Position numbers and translations under genes: made by a program. Of a stretch of DNA of 64,000 nt, positions 27,280 to 37,000 are shown piece by piece; the first letter of the stretch is position 1, and every line of letters starts with the position of its first letter. The notes beneath the pieces are model-generated. The model was not told the origin of the DNA. It did no database searches and was given only the letters and a program-made list of their open reading frames with translations. The DNA lies in assembly GCA_011526095.1 (NCBI GenBank), contig WYBA01000349.1, forward strand, positions 1 through 64,000, given 5' to 3'. The stretch comes from Myxococcales bacterium (GTDB lineage Bacteria; Myxococcota_A; Polyangia; Haliangiales; Haliangiaceae).

Positions 27280-28190
27280 CCGTCAAGAACCTCTCGGCCT
27301 CGGTCCATGGCCGCCTCCAGAACCACGCGCGCGCCACGGGGCGTCCGTTCCAGGAGCTGCTGCACTACTACGCGATGGAGCGGTTCCTCTACCGGCTGTC
27401 GGCGACCTCGCACCGTGCCGGTTTCGTCCTCAAGGGGGCGCTCATGCTGTACGTGTGGGACGCACCGCTGGCGCGCGCGACGAAGGACGTCGACTTGCTC
27501 GGTCGTCTCGACAACTCGCTCGAGAGTCTGGCGCGCGTCGTCCGCGACGTGTGCGTCGCGGACGTGGAGCCCGACGGCATGGTGTTCGACCCGGGCGCGG
27601 TGAAGACCGAGCGCATCAAGGAGGACGCCGACTACGAGGGCGTGCGCGTCCGCTTCGTCGGTCTGCTCGGCAAGGCGCAGGTCGCGATGCAGCTCGACGT
27701 CGGGTTCGGTGACGTCGTCACGCCCGGGCCGCAACCCATCTCCTACCCGGCGCTGCTCGACTTCCCCTCGCCCGCGCTGTCCGGCTACCCGCGCGAGACC
27801 GTCGTCGCCGAGAAGTTCCACGCGATGGTCTACCTGCGCACGCTGAATAGCCGGATGAAGGACTTCTACGACGTCTGGTTGCTCGCGAGCCACTTCGCCT
27901 TCGATGGGGAGCTGCTCGCGAAGGCCGTCGCCGCCACGTTCGCGAACCGCCGGACCGCGATCGACGTCGCGCCGATCGCGTTCACCGCGGAGTTCACCGA
28001 GCAGGCCTCGACGCTCGCGCAATGGACCGCCTTCCGCAAGAAGCTCCCCCTCCACGCATGCCCGGCGAGGCTCGTCGAGGTCGTGCGCTTCCTCGCCGGG
28101 TTCCTGCTTCCGGTCGCGCGTGCCTGCGAAGGTGGCACGCGACTCGACCGGCGCTGGACGCCAGGTGGTCCGTGGTCCGGCGAAGGGTGA
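27276..28190 (+). CDS. abiEii: AbiEii/AbiGii-family nucleotidyltransferase toxin
   Basis: 304 residues, GTG in a GTGA overlap with the antitoxin. Nucleotidyltransferase core: FVLKGALMLYVWD and ATKDVDLLGRL (the D-x-D metal pair), then ETVVAEKFHAMVYL and SRMKDFYDVWLLA, the standard AbiEii motifs. AbiEii enzymes act on tRNA or other acceptors to stop growth, for example after phage infection. The family is intact here; the C-terminus ends in a short basic tail. Confidence 0.92.
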   Translation: MTVKNLSASVHGRLQNHARATGRPFQELLHYYAMERFLYRLSATSHRAGFVLKGALMLYVWDAPLARATKDVDLLGRLDNSLESLARVVRDVCVADVEPDGMVFDPGAVKTERIKEDADYEGVRVRFVGLLGKAQVAMQLDVGFGDVVTPGPQPISYPALLDFPSPALSGYPRETVVAEKFHAMVYLRTLNSRMKDFYDVWLLASHFAFDGELLAKAVAATFANRRTAIDVAPIAFTAEFTEQASTLAQWTAFRKKLPLHACPARLVEVVRFLAGFLLPVARACEGGTRLDRRWTPGGPWSGEG

Positions 28191-28333
28191 CCACGCGGCG
28201 GCGTCACTCGGGGGCGGCGCGGCGGCGGGCGGCGATCGCCTCGCCCGCGGCGCTCGACGGGATCGCCCACGCCCTCGGCGGCCTGCTGGCGCGCGCGGCG
28301 GGGCCGGCGGCGGGGCTCAACTGAGCGCGGGGG

Positions 28334-30742
28334 TCACGGCTCGAGCCGGTAGGCGCGCTCGATGATCGCCGCGAGGTCCGGCCCCTTCCAGTACGGCTCG
28401 ATCCAGCGCAGGCGCTGATCGGCCCAGCCCTTCGCCGCGCGGCGCCAGTGCCCGCGCACCATGTGCCGGCGCAGCAGCGCGCGGCCGTCGGGCGCGCGCT
28501 CGAGCTCCTGGAGCTTGCGGACGCGGCCGATATCGATCGTCCCGGGCAGGTAGTACACCGCGTCGGAGCTGAACGCGCGCGCGGGGCTGGGCGACGCGCG
28601 CGGGCGCGGCGCCGGCGGGGCGCGCCGCTCGGGCGCGACGCTCGCGCTCGTCGCGTAGAGGATCGCGTTGATCACCGCGCGGAGCAGGCCGCGCGTCGGG
28701 CTCGTGTCGGGCGGCGGCGGGTCGACGTCGGGCAGCGGCGCGACCCGGTCGAGGTACGCGCGGACCGGCGCGTCGTCGTCGAGCGGGAGCTCGTGGCGGA
28801 CGAGCGCCGGCAGGTCGGCGCCGAGGGCGTCGAGCAGGAACGTCAGCTCGAGCGTGCGGCCGTCGGTGTCGTCGTCACCGTCGCGGCCGCGGCCGCCGCC
28901 CTGGCGGCGCTCGGCGACGTGGACGGTCAGCACGCGCAGCAGGTGCCCGGCGAGCGGGCTGGTGCGCTCGCCGGCGAGCAGGCGCTCGCCGTACGACAGG
29001 ACGTGACGGTCGGTGAAGACCAGGGCGAACGCGGGGAACGGCGCGCGCAGCTCGCGCCCGACGACGTCCAGCTCGGTCTGGTCCAGCAGGTACGCGAGCG
29101 CCTCGTCGACCCAGAACACCTTGCGCCGGTGCAGCTCGTGGTCGGCCATCAGGCGCAGGTACGGCGCCGCCGCCGCGCCGTCGCCGCGGACGAAGCGCTG
29201 CGCCGCGAGGTCGGCGGCCACGGCGTCGTCGGCGACGACCGTCACGGCCTCGTCGAAGCCGGGGGCCGCGCGGGCGCGCTCCGCGAGCGCGCGGGCGCGC
29301 TCGGCGCTGCCCGCGACGGCGTCGGCGACCCGCTCGTAGGCCAGGGGCGGCGGGTGGCGCGCCGCGTCCTCGTCGACGAGCCCCAGCTCGGCGTACATCC
29401 ACGACGGGTCGTAGGCCGGCGCGTCGTCGCGCAGGGCGCGCTGGTACATCGCGACCAGCTCGTTCACCAGGCCGCGCGCGCGCTCGCGGCGCGCGGGCTG
29501 CTGCGCCGCCTCGCGCGGCGTCGCGCCGTCGAGCGCCGGCACGGGCTCGTCGATCCACTTGCGGTAGTACGTGGCGTAGTGGCCGAGCACGAGCGCCTCG
29601 GCGATCTCGCGCGGGATCGCGTCCGGCCCGTCGGCCTCGGCCTCGTCGGCGCCCGCGCCGGCCCCCGCGCGCAGCTGGTCCTTCACCGCGCGCTGGAGGC
29701 TGTCGTGGACGGTCGCGCGGTGGCGCAGGTCCGGCCCGACGGCGGCCTCGAGCAGCGCGCGCCCGCGCGCCGCCCGCTCGACGGTCATCGCCTCGAGCAC
29801 GAGGCGCTCGCCGCGGCGCTCGATCGTGCCCAGCAGCGTCGGCCGGCCGTCGCGGGTGGTGCCCGTCCACCGCCAGGCGTCGCCCTCGCGCGCGAGCTCG
29901 GCGTGGCCGTCGAGCGCGCGGGCGAGCGCCTCGTCGGTGGCCCCGGCGACCACGTCGAACTCGACCGTGGTCGGCACCACGTCCTCGCCATCGAACTTCA
30001 CGGTCGGCACGACCGGATCGAGCAGCGCGCTGACCCACGCGTCGTGGAAGAACGGCGCCGTCTGCTTGTAGAACTCGTCGATCGGCGCGCCGCGGCGCTC
30101 GTCGAGGAACCGCGCCCGCGCCGCGCGGAGCTGCGCGAGGACCGAGTCCTTGACCAGGCTCGGGATGTGGAGCACCCCGCGCTCGAGCTCGGGCCCGCCG
30201 GACGGGCCGCGCGGCACCACGCGCGCCGCCAGGTACGTGTGGCGTCCGATCGTCCGTGACCCCTGCCGCTCGCGCACGGTGACGTCGCCGCCCTCGACGA
30301 CGTCGCGCAGCGTCAGCGAGGCGCCCGGGACGACGTCGATGACCTCGTAGAGCCGCATCGTCGACTGGCGCAGCGCGGTCAGGAACGCGCGCTCGCCCGG
30401 GCCGAGGTCGCGGTCCTCCTCGGCGACGAGCTCGTCGGCGATCGGCACGCCGTTGACCCCGTCGCGATCGAACGCGAACCACAGGTCCTCGACCCCCTCC
30501 GACTGCTCCGCGAAGCCCTCGGCCAGCGCGTCCTCGTGTCCGACGAACCGCCCCCACAGCTCGGCGTGCGCCTCGTCGGCCTCGTCGCCGGCGACCGCGT
30601 CGATCCAGTCGTCCAGGCGCAGGAACGCGCGCGCGCGGTCCTCGGCCGTGTACGCCTGCGCGGCCTGCGCGTCGGCGCAGCACTTCTTGTACTTCCGCCC
30701 GCTGCCGCACGGGCAGGGCTCGTTCCGGCCGATCTTCGCCAT
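28334..30742 (-). CDS. SEC-C motif protein of unknown function
   Basis: 802 residues from ATG 30742. The SEC-C zinc motif sits at the very N-terminus (NEPCPCGSGRKYKKCCADAQ), the reverse of its usual C-terminal place in SecA. The remaining 770 residues are Ala/Arg/Asp-rich, predicted alpha/beta, with DUF-like segments such as YRKWIDEPVPALDGATPREA, a motif common in SEC-C proteins. No membrane segment or catalytic motif stands out. It may bind nucleic acid or protein through the zinc module. Confidence 0.8.
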   Translation of the reverse strand: MAKIGRNEPCPCGSGRKYKKCCADAQAAQAYTAEDRARAFLRLDDWIDAVAGDEADEAHAELWGRFVGHEDALAEGFAEQSEGVEDLWFAFDRDGVNGVPIADELVAEEDRDLGPGERAFLTALRQSTMRLYEVIDVVPGASLTLRDVVEGGDVTVRERQGSRTIGRHTYLAARVVPRGPSGGPELERGVLHIPSLVKDSVLAQLRAARARFLDERRGAPIDEFYKQTAPFFHDAWVSALLDPVVPTVKFDGEDVVPTTVEFDVVAGATDEALARALDGHAELAREGDAWRWTGTTRDGRPTLLGTIERRGERLVLEAMTVERAARGRALLEAAVGPDLRHRATVHDSLQRAVKDQLRAGAGAGADEAEADGPDAIPREIAEALVLGHYATYYRKWIDEPVPALDGATPREAAQQPARRERARGLVNELVAMYQRALRDDAPAYDPSWMYAELGLVDEDAARHPPPLAYERVADAVAGSAERARALAERARAAPGFDEAVTVVADDAVAADLAAQRFVRGDGAAAAPYLRLMADHELHRRKVFWVDEALAYLLDQTELDVVGRELRAPFPAFALVFTDRHVLSYGERLLAGERTSPLAGHLLRVLTVHVAERRQGGGRGRDGDDDTDGRTLELTFLLDALGADLPALVRHELPLDDDAPVRAYLDRVAPLPDVDPPPPDTSPTRGLLRAVINAILYATSASVAPERRAPPAPRPRASPSPARAFSSDAVYYLPGTIDIGRVRKLQELERAPDGRALLRRHMVRGHWRRAAKGWADQRLRWIEPYWKGPDLAAIIERAYRLEP

Positions 30743-30822
30743 GGCGCGCGTGGTGTCGCACGCGGCGGCGGCGCGGCGCAACGTCGCCGACGGGGTCGCG
30801 CGCGGCGGAGCGTAGCTCGCGG

Positions 30823-31605
30823 TCACGGCCGGCCGCGGCCGGCGGGCTCCACGTCCACCGCCGCGCGCAGCGCGCGCAGCTCGTCGTCGCTGACCGCGCT
30901 GATCCGCTTGCCGCGCGTGGGGCTCACGATCTGGATCAGCCACCGGTCGCCCTGCGGCTCGAGCGACCACGCGCCCGCCTCGGTGATGGTGCGCGCGAGG
31001 TCGGCGAGGCGCGGCGACAGCGCGCCCGCGGCCCGCTGCAACGACGCGGTCCAGCAGCGATCCCCGGGGCGTGGCCCGCCGCCCGCGCGATCGAGGACGT
31101 CGCGCAGCACGTAGCCCACCGTCTCGTCGAGGTCGCCGTGGGTCTGGACCAGCGCCTCGTCGGAGACACCCGAGCCGACCGGCTCGAGCTCGCCCTCCGG
31201 CGACGCCTCGAGGCTGCGGGCGGTCAGGTCGAAGCCTGGGGGCGCGGTCGGGTCGAACGGGTTGGGGACCTCGCGATCTCGCCCGATGACCTCGTGGGCC
31301 ATGACCGGCGCGCGCGCCACGCGGGCGAGGTCGCGCGCGAGGCTCGCGAGCACGGCGGTCACCGCGCCCGGGTCGTCGTCGAGCAGCACGCACGCCTCGA
31401 CGCCGCCCTCGACGTCGCGCGTGTACGCGGCCACGCGCAGCGCCGGCGCCCCGGCGGTCGTCGCGGCGGCCCAGCCGCGCCGCTCGAACCACGCGGCCAG
31501 CGTGCTCGGGTCGAGCCCGCCGGCGCGCAGCGTCAGCGCGGCGTGCGCGATCGTGCGGACCGGGCGGGCACGGGGCGCTGCCTGCGGGCGCTTGTCGTCG
31601 GGCAT
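30823..31605 (-). CDS. Hypothetical protein
   Basis: 260 residues, start ATG 31605 chosen as the first Met before a composition typical of coding DNA. Alternating alpha/beta, no signal peptide, no recognised motif. It lies 80 bp upstream of the SEC-C gene on the same strand and could share its transcript. Confidence 0.6.
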   Translation of the reverse strand: MPDDKRPQAAPRARPVRTIAHAALTLRAGGLDPSTLAAWFERRGWAAATTAGAPALRVAAYTRDVEGGVEACVLLDDDPGAVTAVLASLARDLARVARAPVMAHEVIGRDREVPNPFDPTAPPGFDLTARSLEASPEGELEPVGSGVSDEALVQTHGDLDETVGYVLRDVLDRAGGGPRPGDRCWTASLQRAAGALSPRLADLARTITEAGAWSLEPQGDRWLIQIVSPTRGKRISAVSDDELRALRAAVDVEPAGRGRP

Positions 31606-31759
31606 CGCCGCCCGAGTGTGGCGCGGCGCGCCCGGTCGTGTCGATATCGGCGGCTGGCCGGGTTGCGTGCCGCGGTCAGGGCATTCACCGAGAACGTCTC
31701 GTTGCCGTGCCCTCCGCCCGATCCCGCGGCGGTTGGCCATCGCGACGCGCGCGGGGCGC

Positions 31760-32494
31760 TCACGCACCCGCATGACCGAACACGCGCGCCAGCGTCGAGG
31801 CCGCGGCCGCGAGCGCACGCCTGCCGTCGCCGGGCGCGTGCGCGCTGGCGGCGGCCGCGAGCCGAGCACACGTCGAGGGCGCGGCGAGCAGGCCGAGCAC
31901 CGCGTCCGCGTCTTCGGGCCACCAGCCGCGGCCGAGCGTCCCGCCGTCGGTGAGCTCGCGCTCGTACCGCAGCACCAGCTCCGCGAGCTGCCGGTCGGCC
32001 GCGGGGGCGGGCGTGCGCTGCCATGTCGACAGGCACGCCGTCACGTTGCCACGCGCGCGCCCGATCCCTTGCAGGACCCAGGTCGCGTCGACGACCTCCG
32101 GGCCCGCGGCGAGCGCGTGCGCCCACAGCGCCGCGAGGTACGCCGCGATCGCGTCGCGCTCGTCGTCGGGCCAGGTCTGCCACGCGGCCTCGTCGAGCTT
32201 GCCGAGCACGCACGGCACGTCGAGGCCGCCCGGTCGCGTCGCGACCAGCTCGAAGATCCGCGGCAGGTAGTGCTTGAACTGCGCCGCGTCGCCCCACGTC
32301 GTCATCGCCGCGCGCGTGTAGCGCTCCATGTCATCGACCGCCAGCTCGCGCAGCGGCGCTCGTCGGAGTCGCGCCGCCACCTCGGGGGTGATGCCCGTGT
32401 AGGGCGAGTAGTGGTCATGCGTCGGAGCCGGGTAGCGCGCGAGGACCTCGTAGAGCCGGGCGATCGCGTCGAGCACGGGAGGGGGCGGGGGCAT
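31760..32494 (-). CDS. Hypothetical helical protein
   Basis: 244 residues from ATG 32494. All-helical, Trp/Pro-punctuated (YTGITPEVAARLRR, YLPRIFELVATRP, LDEAAWQTWPDDERDAIAAYL). It resembles a widespread but uncharacterised bacterial protein type with no enzyme motif. No clear partner. Confidence 0.7.
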   Translation of the reverse strand: MPPPPPVLDAIARLYEVLARYPAPTHDHYSPYTGITPEVAARLRRAPLRELAVDDMERYTRAAMTTWGDAAQFKHYLPRIFELVATRPGGLDVPCVLGKLDEAAWQTWPDDERDAIAAYLAALWAHALAAGPEVVDATWVLQGIGRARGNVTACLSTWQRTPAPAADRQLAELVLRYERELTDGGTLGRGWWPEDADAVLGLLAAPSTCARLAAAASAHAPGDGRRALAAAASTLARVFGHAGA

Positions 32495-32701
32495 GGTCGA
32501 GGAAAGGGGAGTCGAGCGCGCGTGGCCCGCGTCAGGACAGGGCTCGAGCGATCATGCCAGCTCCGCGGCAAAGAGCCCGATCGGGGAAGCCGGGTGGACG
32601 TTCTCGAACCTGGCCACGCCGGCGGCGGTGAAGGCGGAAGGCGATGCGGGCCGGCAGCGCAAACACCGTCGAGGAGTCGACCGAGGTGCCACCGTGTCCA
32701 G

Positions 32702-33046
32702 TCAGCGTTCGGCGTCAGCGCTCTTCACCCACTCTCTGAGTCGGTCGAGCAGCGTCATCAGCCACTGCTTGGCGGCCGCATCGCCGGGATCGTCGAGGTC
32801 TCTGTTGGCATCGTACGCCACGAGGCGGGCGTAGGTTCCGGGCTCCTGCTCGGTTGCGAGGATTGACTCGAGCCCCTCCGCTCCGTCGACGATCGTGATC
32901 GGGTTCACCCGCATCATGTGTCGCACCACCTTCTCGAGCTGCGCGAAGTCCGAGTCGCACACGTACGTCTGCAGGAACTCGCGGGCAGCGAGTAGCCCGG
33001 TTGGTCGCACCATGCGGGCCCGGAGTCTCGCTTCGAGGTCGTCCAT
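32702..33046 (-). CDS. Small acidic protein, possible immunity-like
   Basis: 114 residues from ATG 33046, with AGGAGCAGG upstream. Helical and acidic with a conserved-looking DANRDLDDPGD. Size, acidity and position two genes behind the ParB-like toxin fit an immunity protein, but no family is recognised and a RAYT remnant lies between. Confidence 0.65.
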   Translation of the reverse strand: MDDLEARLRARMVRPTGLLAAREFLQTYVCDSDFAQLEKVVRHMMRVNPITIVDGAEGLESILATEQEPGTYARLVAYDANRDLDDPGDAAAKQWLMTLLDRLREWVKSADAER

Positions 33047-33060
33047 GGTCTGCCTGCTCC

Positions 33061-33351
33061 TCAGAATGCCGGGGTGCCGAGGTGGTTCGGGAAGGACGTG
33101 TGAATGTGGAGGCCGTTGGGGGCGGCCTCGTCCGTGACAATCAGGATGCGGACAAGGCTTCTGCCGCTGTTCACGAACCCTCTGTCGAGCCGAAGCAGCC
33201 GGCCGACCCGCCGACCACGCGCAAGGCACGTGGATCGGATGGTGCCGGGCGGCGCCGGACGTGCCTGTGCGGCTGGGCTCGGCCGGGCGCCTCGGCGCGG
33301 ACGCCCGGCGCCCTGGCGCTTGCCGTCCCACGTCCGGCGTACGAGCGGCAT
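33061..33351 (-). pseudogene. Frameshifted RAYT transposase remnant
   Basis: Starts like the intact RAYT (KRQGAGRPRRGARPS), then needs two frame changes to continue with ARHHPIHV and VGRLLRLDRG, and ends in NGLHIHTSF, a degraded HUH motif (NHVHLI in the intact copy). The catalytic tyrosine region is absent. A decayed copy inserted between the toxin-immunity pair and the next gene. Confidence 0.7.
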
Positions 33352-33558
33352 CTCCGTGTCCTGACTTGCGCGGCGATCCAGACCGAGGCTCCGCTCACGG
33401 CGCCGGGATGGCGGGCTACCGGACCGGCGGCCGCGAGCCGGGTCGCGAGAAGCGCAAAACAGGCCGACCTCGACGAGCTCGCCACGGAGCGCGGCGAGCA
33501 CGGCCGGATCGTGCTCGACCACGGATCGCGCCGACGACGAGCGTGTTGGTACTGATCG

Positions 33559-34044
33559 TCATTCCTCGTCTTGCCCGACGCCGCCGTCATGTAGCGCATG
33601 CAAGTACGCCCTGGGATTCGAGACGTACCGGGCTGCTGCGCTTTCACGGGCAGCCGCGAGGATCTCCCCTACCGTCGGCGCGATCACCTGCGCTGTCTCC
33701 GTGACGACGAGACAGTCAAGTTGGGCCACGGCGGCGCAGATTTCTCGAAGGTGTCGGCCCTCAGCGTCACGCAGATCGACCCTGAGACGAATCTCGTCGA
33801 TGCGTTCGTCTTCAGTGCTGAGCTCGATGCACGTTTCGTTCTCGTCGCCCCATCGGTGGCTCGTCGGGGACCAGGTCGGCGCGCCATCTCCCAGTGCGCT
33901 GAGCGCGGTGCGCACCTCGCTGGTGCGCTGGTTCCTCCAGTAGTCGCGCGACGAGTCGGTCAATGCGTCATCCGGGGGGCAACGAGGGGCTTGCAGCCAC
34001 TCGAGTCGCGGGACGAGAACGCAGTCGAACTGCCACGTAGCCAT
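33559..34044 (-). CDS. Probable immunity protein of the ParB-like toxin
   Basis: 161 residues; its ATG shares one base with the toxin's stop codon (TGATGG), so the pair is coupled. No signal peptide. A Trp-rich first half (WQFDCVLVP, YWRNQ, PTWSPTSHRWGDEN) and a beta-alpha second half (IDEIRLRVDLRDAEG). Acidic, as immunity proteins usually are. Assigned by position and size; I do not know a named immunity family for it. Confidence 0.7.
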   Translation of the reverse strand: MATWQFDCVLVPRLEWLQAPRCPPDDALTDSSRDYWRNQRTSEVRTALSALGDGAPTWSPTSHRWGDENETCIELSTEDERIDEIRLRVDLRDAEGRHLREICAAVAQLDCLVVTETAQVIAPTVGEILAAARESAAARYVSNPRAYLHALHDGGVGQDEE

Positions 34045-37000
34045 CACATACCTCCAAGCAGATCAGCGGCCGACCGGTAGCTGCCCCAGGGTAGCTCGAC
34101 CTGACGGGCGGGAAGCTCTGCGAGGCGAAGGGACTTCGCTGCGGCCAGCCGGTGATGCCCGTCCACGACGTACTTCGTGCCTGCGTGCTCGACGAACAAG
34201 ATCGGCTCCCGAATGCCGTGCTCGGCGATGTCCGCTCGAAGCCGCTGCATTGCACGGCGACTCATGGTCAGTCGGTGGGTTGTTACGAACTCAGAGGTCG
34301 GGAACGAGTTGATCTCGGCGTGGTGCTCGCCGAGTGGCGCGGCTGTCTGTTCGTGCTCGACGCGACGCGCGGAGTGTTCATCGGCTTCCAGTTGGGGCTC
34401 CTCGGTCATCCCGCGCTCGCTCTCGCCGGCTTGCCTGCCCTGCGGCGATTCGCCGGACGGCTGGTCGGGTGCGGTGTCTTCGCCGCGCAGCGGCTCTCCC
34501 GGCCGCCCCTCGTCCGGCATCGGCTCGCGCAGGTCGTCGCGGCGCATCTGCTCGTCGAGCCACCTGGGCGGGCGGGGCTCGCCCTCGGCGACGCCCGGGC
34601 GGTCGGCGGCGGCGCCGCGTCCTGAGCCCCGGACGAAGAAGTGGATGAGACCTGCGGTGACGAGGCTGAGGGCGCCGATCCAGAAGCGGTCGGAGGCCTC
34701 CTCCTCGGAGAGCTGGCGGCCGGTGACGGCGTCCTGCTCGAAGATGCCCTCGAGGACGCCGGTGATGCCGACGACGTCGCCGGCGGCGGCGACGATGACG
34801 GAGAAGACGCCTGCGACCTTGCGGTACCAGGGCCAGTCGCCCCAGGCGGCGACGAGATCGTTGCCGCGGGTCCACAGGGCCATGACGAAGGCGGCGGCGG
34901 CGAACGCGATGACGGCGGTGGCCAGCGCGGCGGTCGCGGTCAGTCCGAGCGCGACACCGACGGCCACGGCGACGCCGATCAGGACGATCGCGATGACGAG
35001 CCCCTCGACGAACTTGCCGAAGGCGCGCCACAGGCCGGACAGGCGGCGGCCGATCCACGAGCGGTTGCGGTCGCGGACGACGTCGCGGGAGACGCCCTGG
35101 AGGCGCTCGGGGAGGGCGGCGACGAGGCGGTCGTGGCGCGCGACCTGCTCGTCGGCGCGGGCGGCGACGGTGGCGGCGAAGTCGTCGGCCTTGGCCTTCC
35201 AGTCGGACTGCTGCTCGGCGACGAACGCCCAGCCGCCACCGTAGGCCTGGGCGAGGGCGCCGGTGTAGAGGGCGAGGGCGGTGGCGCGGTCGGTGGCGAG
35301 CTCGGCCTGAAGCTCGTGCTGGGCGTCGCCGAGGCCGGCGCCGAGCTGGGCGAGGGCGCCGTCGAGCTTCGTCATGACGTCGGCGCGGCGGCCGTCGAGG
35401 GCGTCGCCGACGCGGGCCGAGGCGCCGTCGAGCGTCGCCAGCTCCTGGCCGTGCGCCGCGCCGGCCTGGGCGAGCGCGGCCTGGTTGGCGTCGCGGAGCG
35501 CCGCCGAGGACTCGTGGGCGAACGCGGTGGCCTGCGCGCGAGGCAGCTCGTCGTGGGCGCCGAGCCGGGCGTGGGCGGCGTCGGCGGTGTGGTCGAGGTG
35601 CGCGCGGGCCTGGGCCTCGCGGGCGTCGATCGCCGCGCGGTGAGCGCGCGCGACGGCGCGGACGCGGCGGGCGGCGACGGGGCCGGCGCCGAGGAGCTCG
35701 GCGGCGCCGAGCTTGACGCGGCGGACCTCGGCGACGAAGTCGCGCTCGAGCTGGTCGACGGCGGCGAGGCGCGCGCGCAGCGTGGCGTCGATCTTGTCGG
35801 CGAGGCGCGCGCCGGTGCCGGTGATCATCGCCTCGAGCTCGGCGGCCTTGTCGCCCTGGGCGGCGCCGGCGGTGGTGGCGGCGCCGACGAGGCGGTCGCG
35901 GTTGGTGGTGCCGGCGGCGACGAGGCGGTCGTGATCGTCGAGGCACTGATCGAGCAGGCGGTCCTTGGTGTCGTTCTTGACCTTGCGCAGCGCGCGCTGG
36001 ACGGCCTCGCGGTCGCCGGCGTCGTCGATGCTGGCGGCGGTGGCGACGGCGGCCTCGGCCTCGGAGCGGACGGCGTCGGCGGTCTTGCGCGCGCTCGACA
36101 CGATGCGCCGGCCGGCGGCGCGGCCGGCGTCGATCATGCGCTGCCCCTCGGAGGCCGCGGCCTGCGCGAGCGTCTCGCGCTGGCGCGCGCCGCCGTCGCG
36201 GACGCGCTGCGCCGCCTGCGCGGCGTCGCCGAGGACGAGCGCGCGGTGGCTGGTGGCGGTGGCGATCAGGCTGGCGCGGGCGGCGCCGAACTGGGCGCGC
36301 CCCGTCTGCTCGCGCTGGTCGACGTCGGCGAGGAAGCGGGCGTGGCTGGCGAGCGCGGCGGCGTGGAGGTGGGCCTCCTGGGCGACGGCCGCGGCGTCGA
36401 CCTCGGCGCGCTCGGCGGCGAAGTGGGCGGTGATCGCGTCGTGCTCGGTGGCGACGGAGGTCGCGAGGTCTTGCTGGGCGTCGGCGACGGCCTCGGCCGA
36501 GGCGCGCGGACGTGCGCGAGGCGCGGGCGCGGGTGCGGGCGCATCGACGGCGACTTCGGGCGCGCCGGTTGCGTCGGCGGCGCTCGCGTCGCGGGTCGCG
36601 GCCGCACCGTCGGCTGTGGGCGTGGCGGCGGTGGCCGACGCGGCCGATCCGGCGGCAGCCGCAGCGTCCGCGGGCTGTGCGTCGCGCGCAGGCGTCGGAG
36701 CGGCCGCAAGGTCATCGGCGACGACGGCGGGCGCTGCTGCGGCAGGCTCGGCGGCGAGCTCTTGCGCCTCCAGCTCGGCGGGCTCGGCGTCGGGGCCCGC
36801 GGGGACCTCTGCCTCGGCGACGGGCGCGTCGCCCTCGAGGTCCGCGAGTGGTGACGCCGTGGGTGCGGCTGCGGAGGTGTCGGAACGCACGTCCGGCGGC
36901 TGGACGATCTCGGTGGGAGCCTCGTTGGTTCGAGCGTCGGCGATCGGCGCTAGCTCGCTGGTCGCGTCTGGCGCCGCCGCCGTCTCCGTCTTCGTCTCGG

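Noticed and set aside
34641-36854. A 737-codon plus-strand frame inside the ParB-toxin gene
   Set aside because: Gly/Glu/Ala repeat translation of the antisense strand of an Ala-rich coiled coil; no independent signal.
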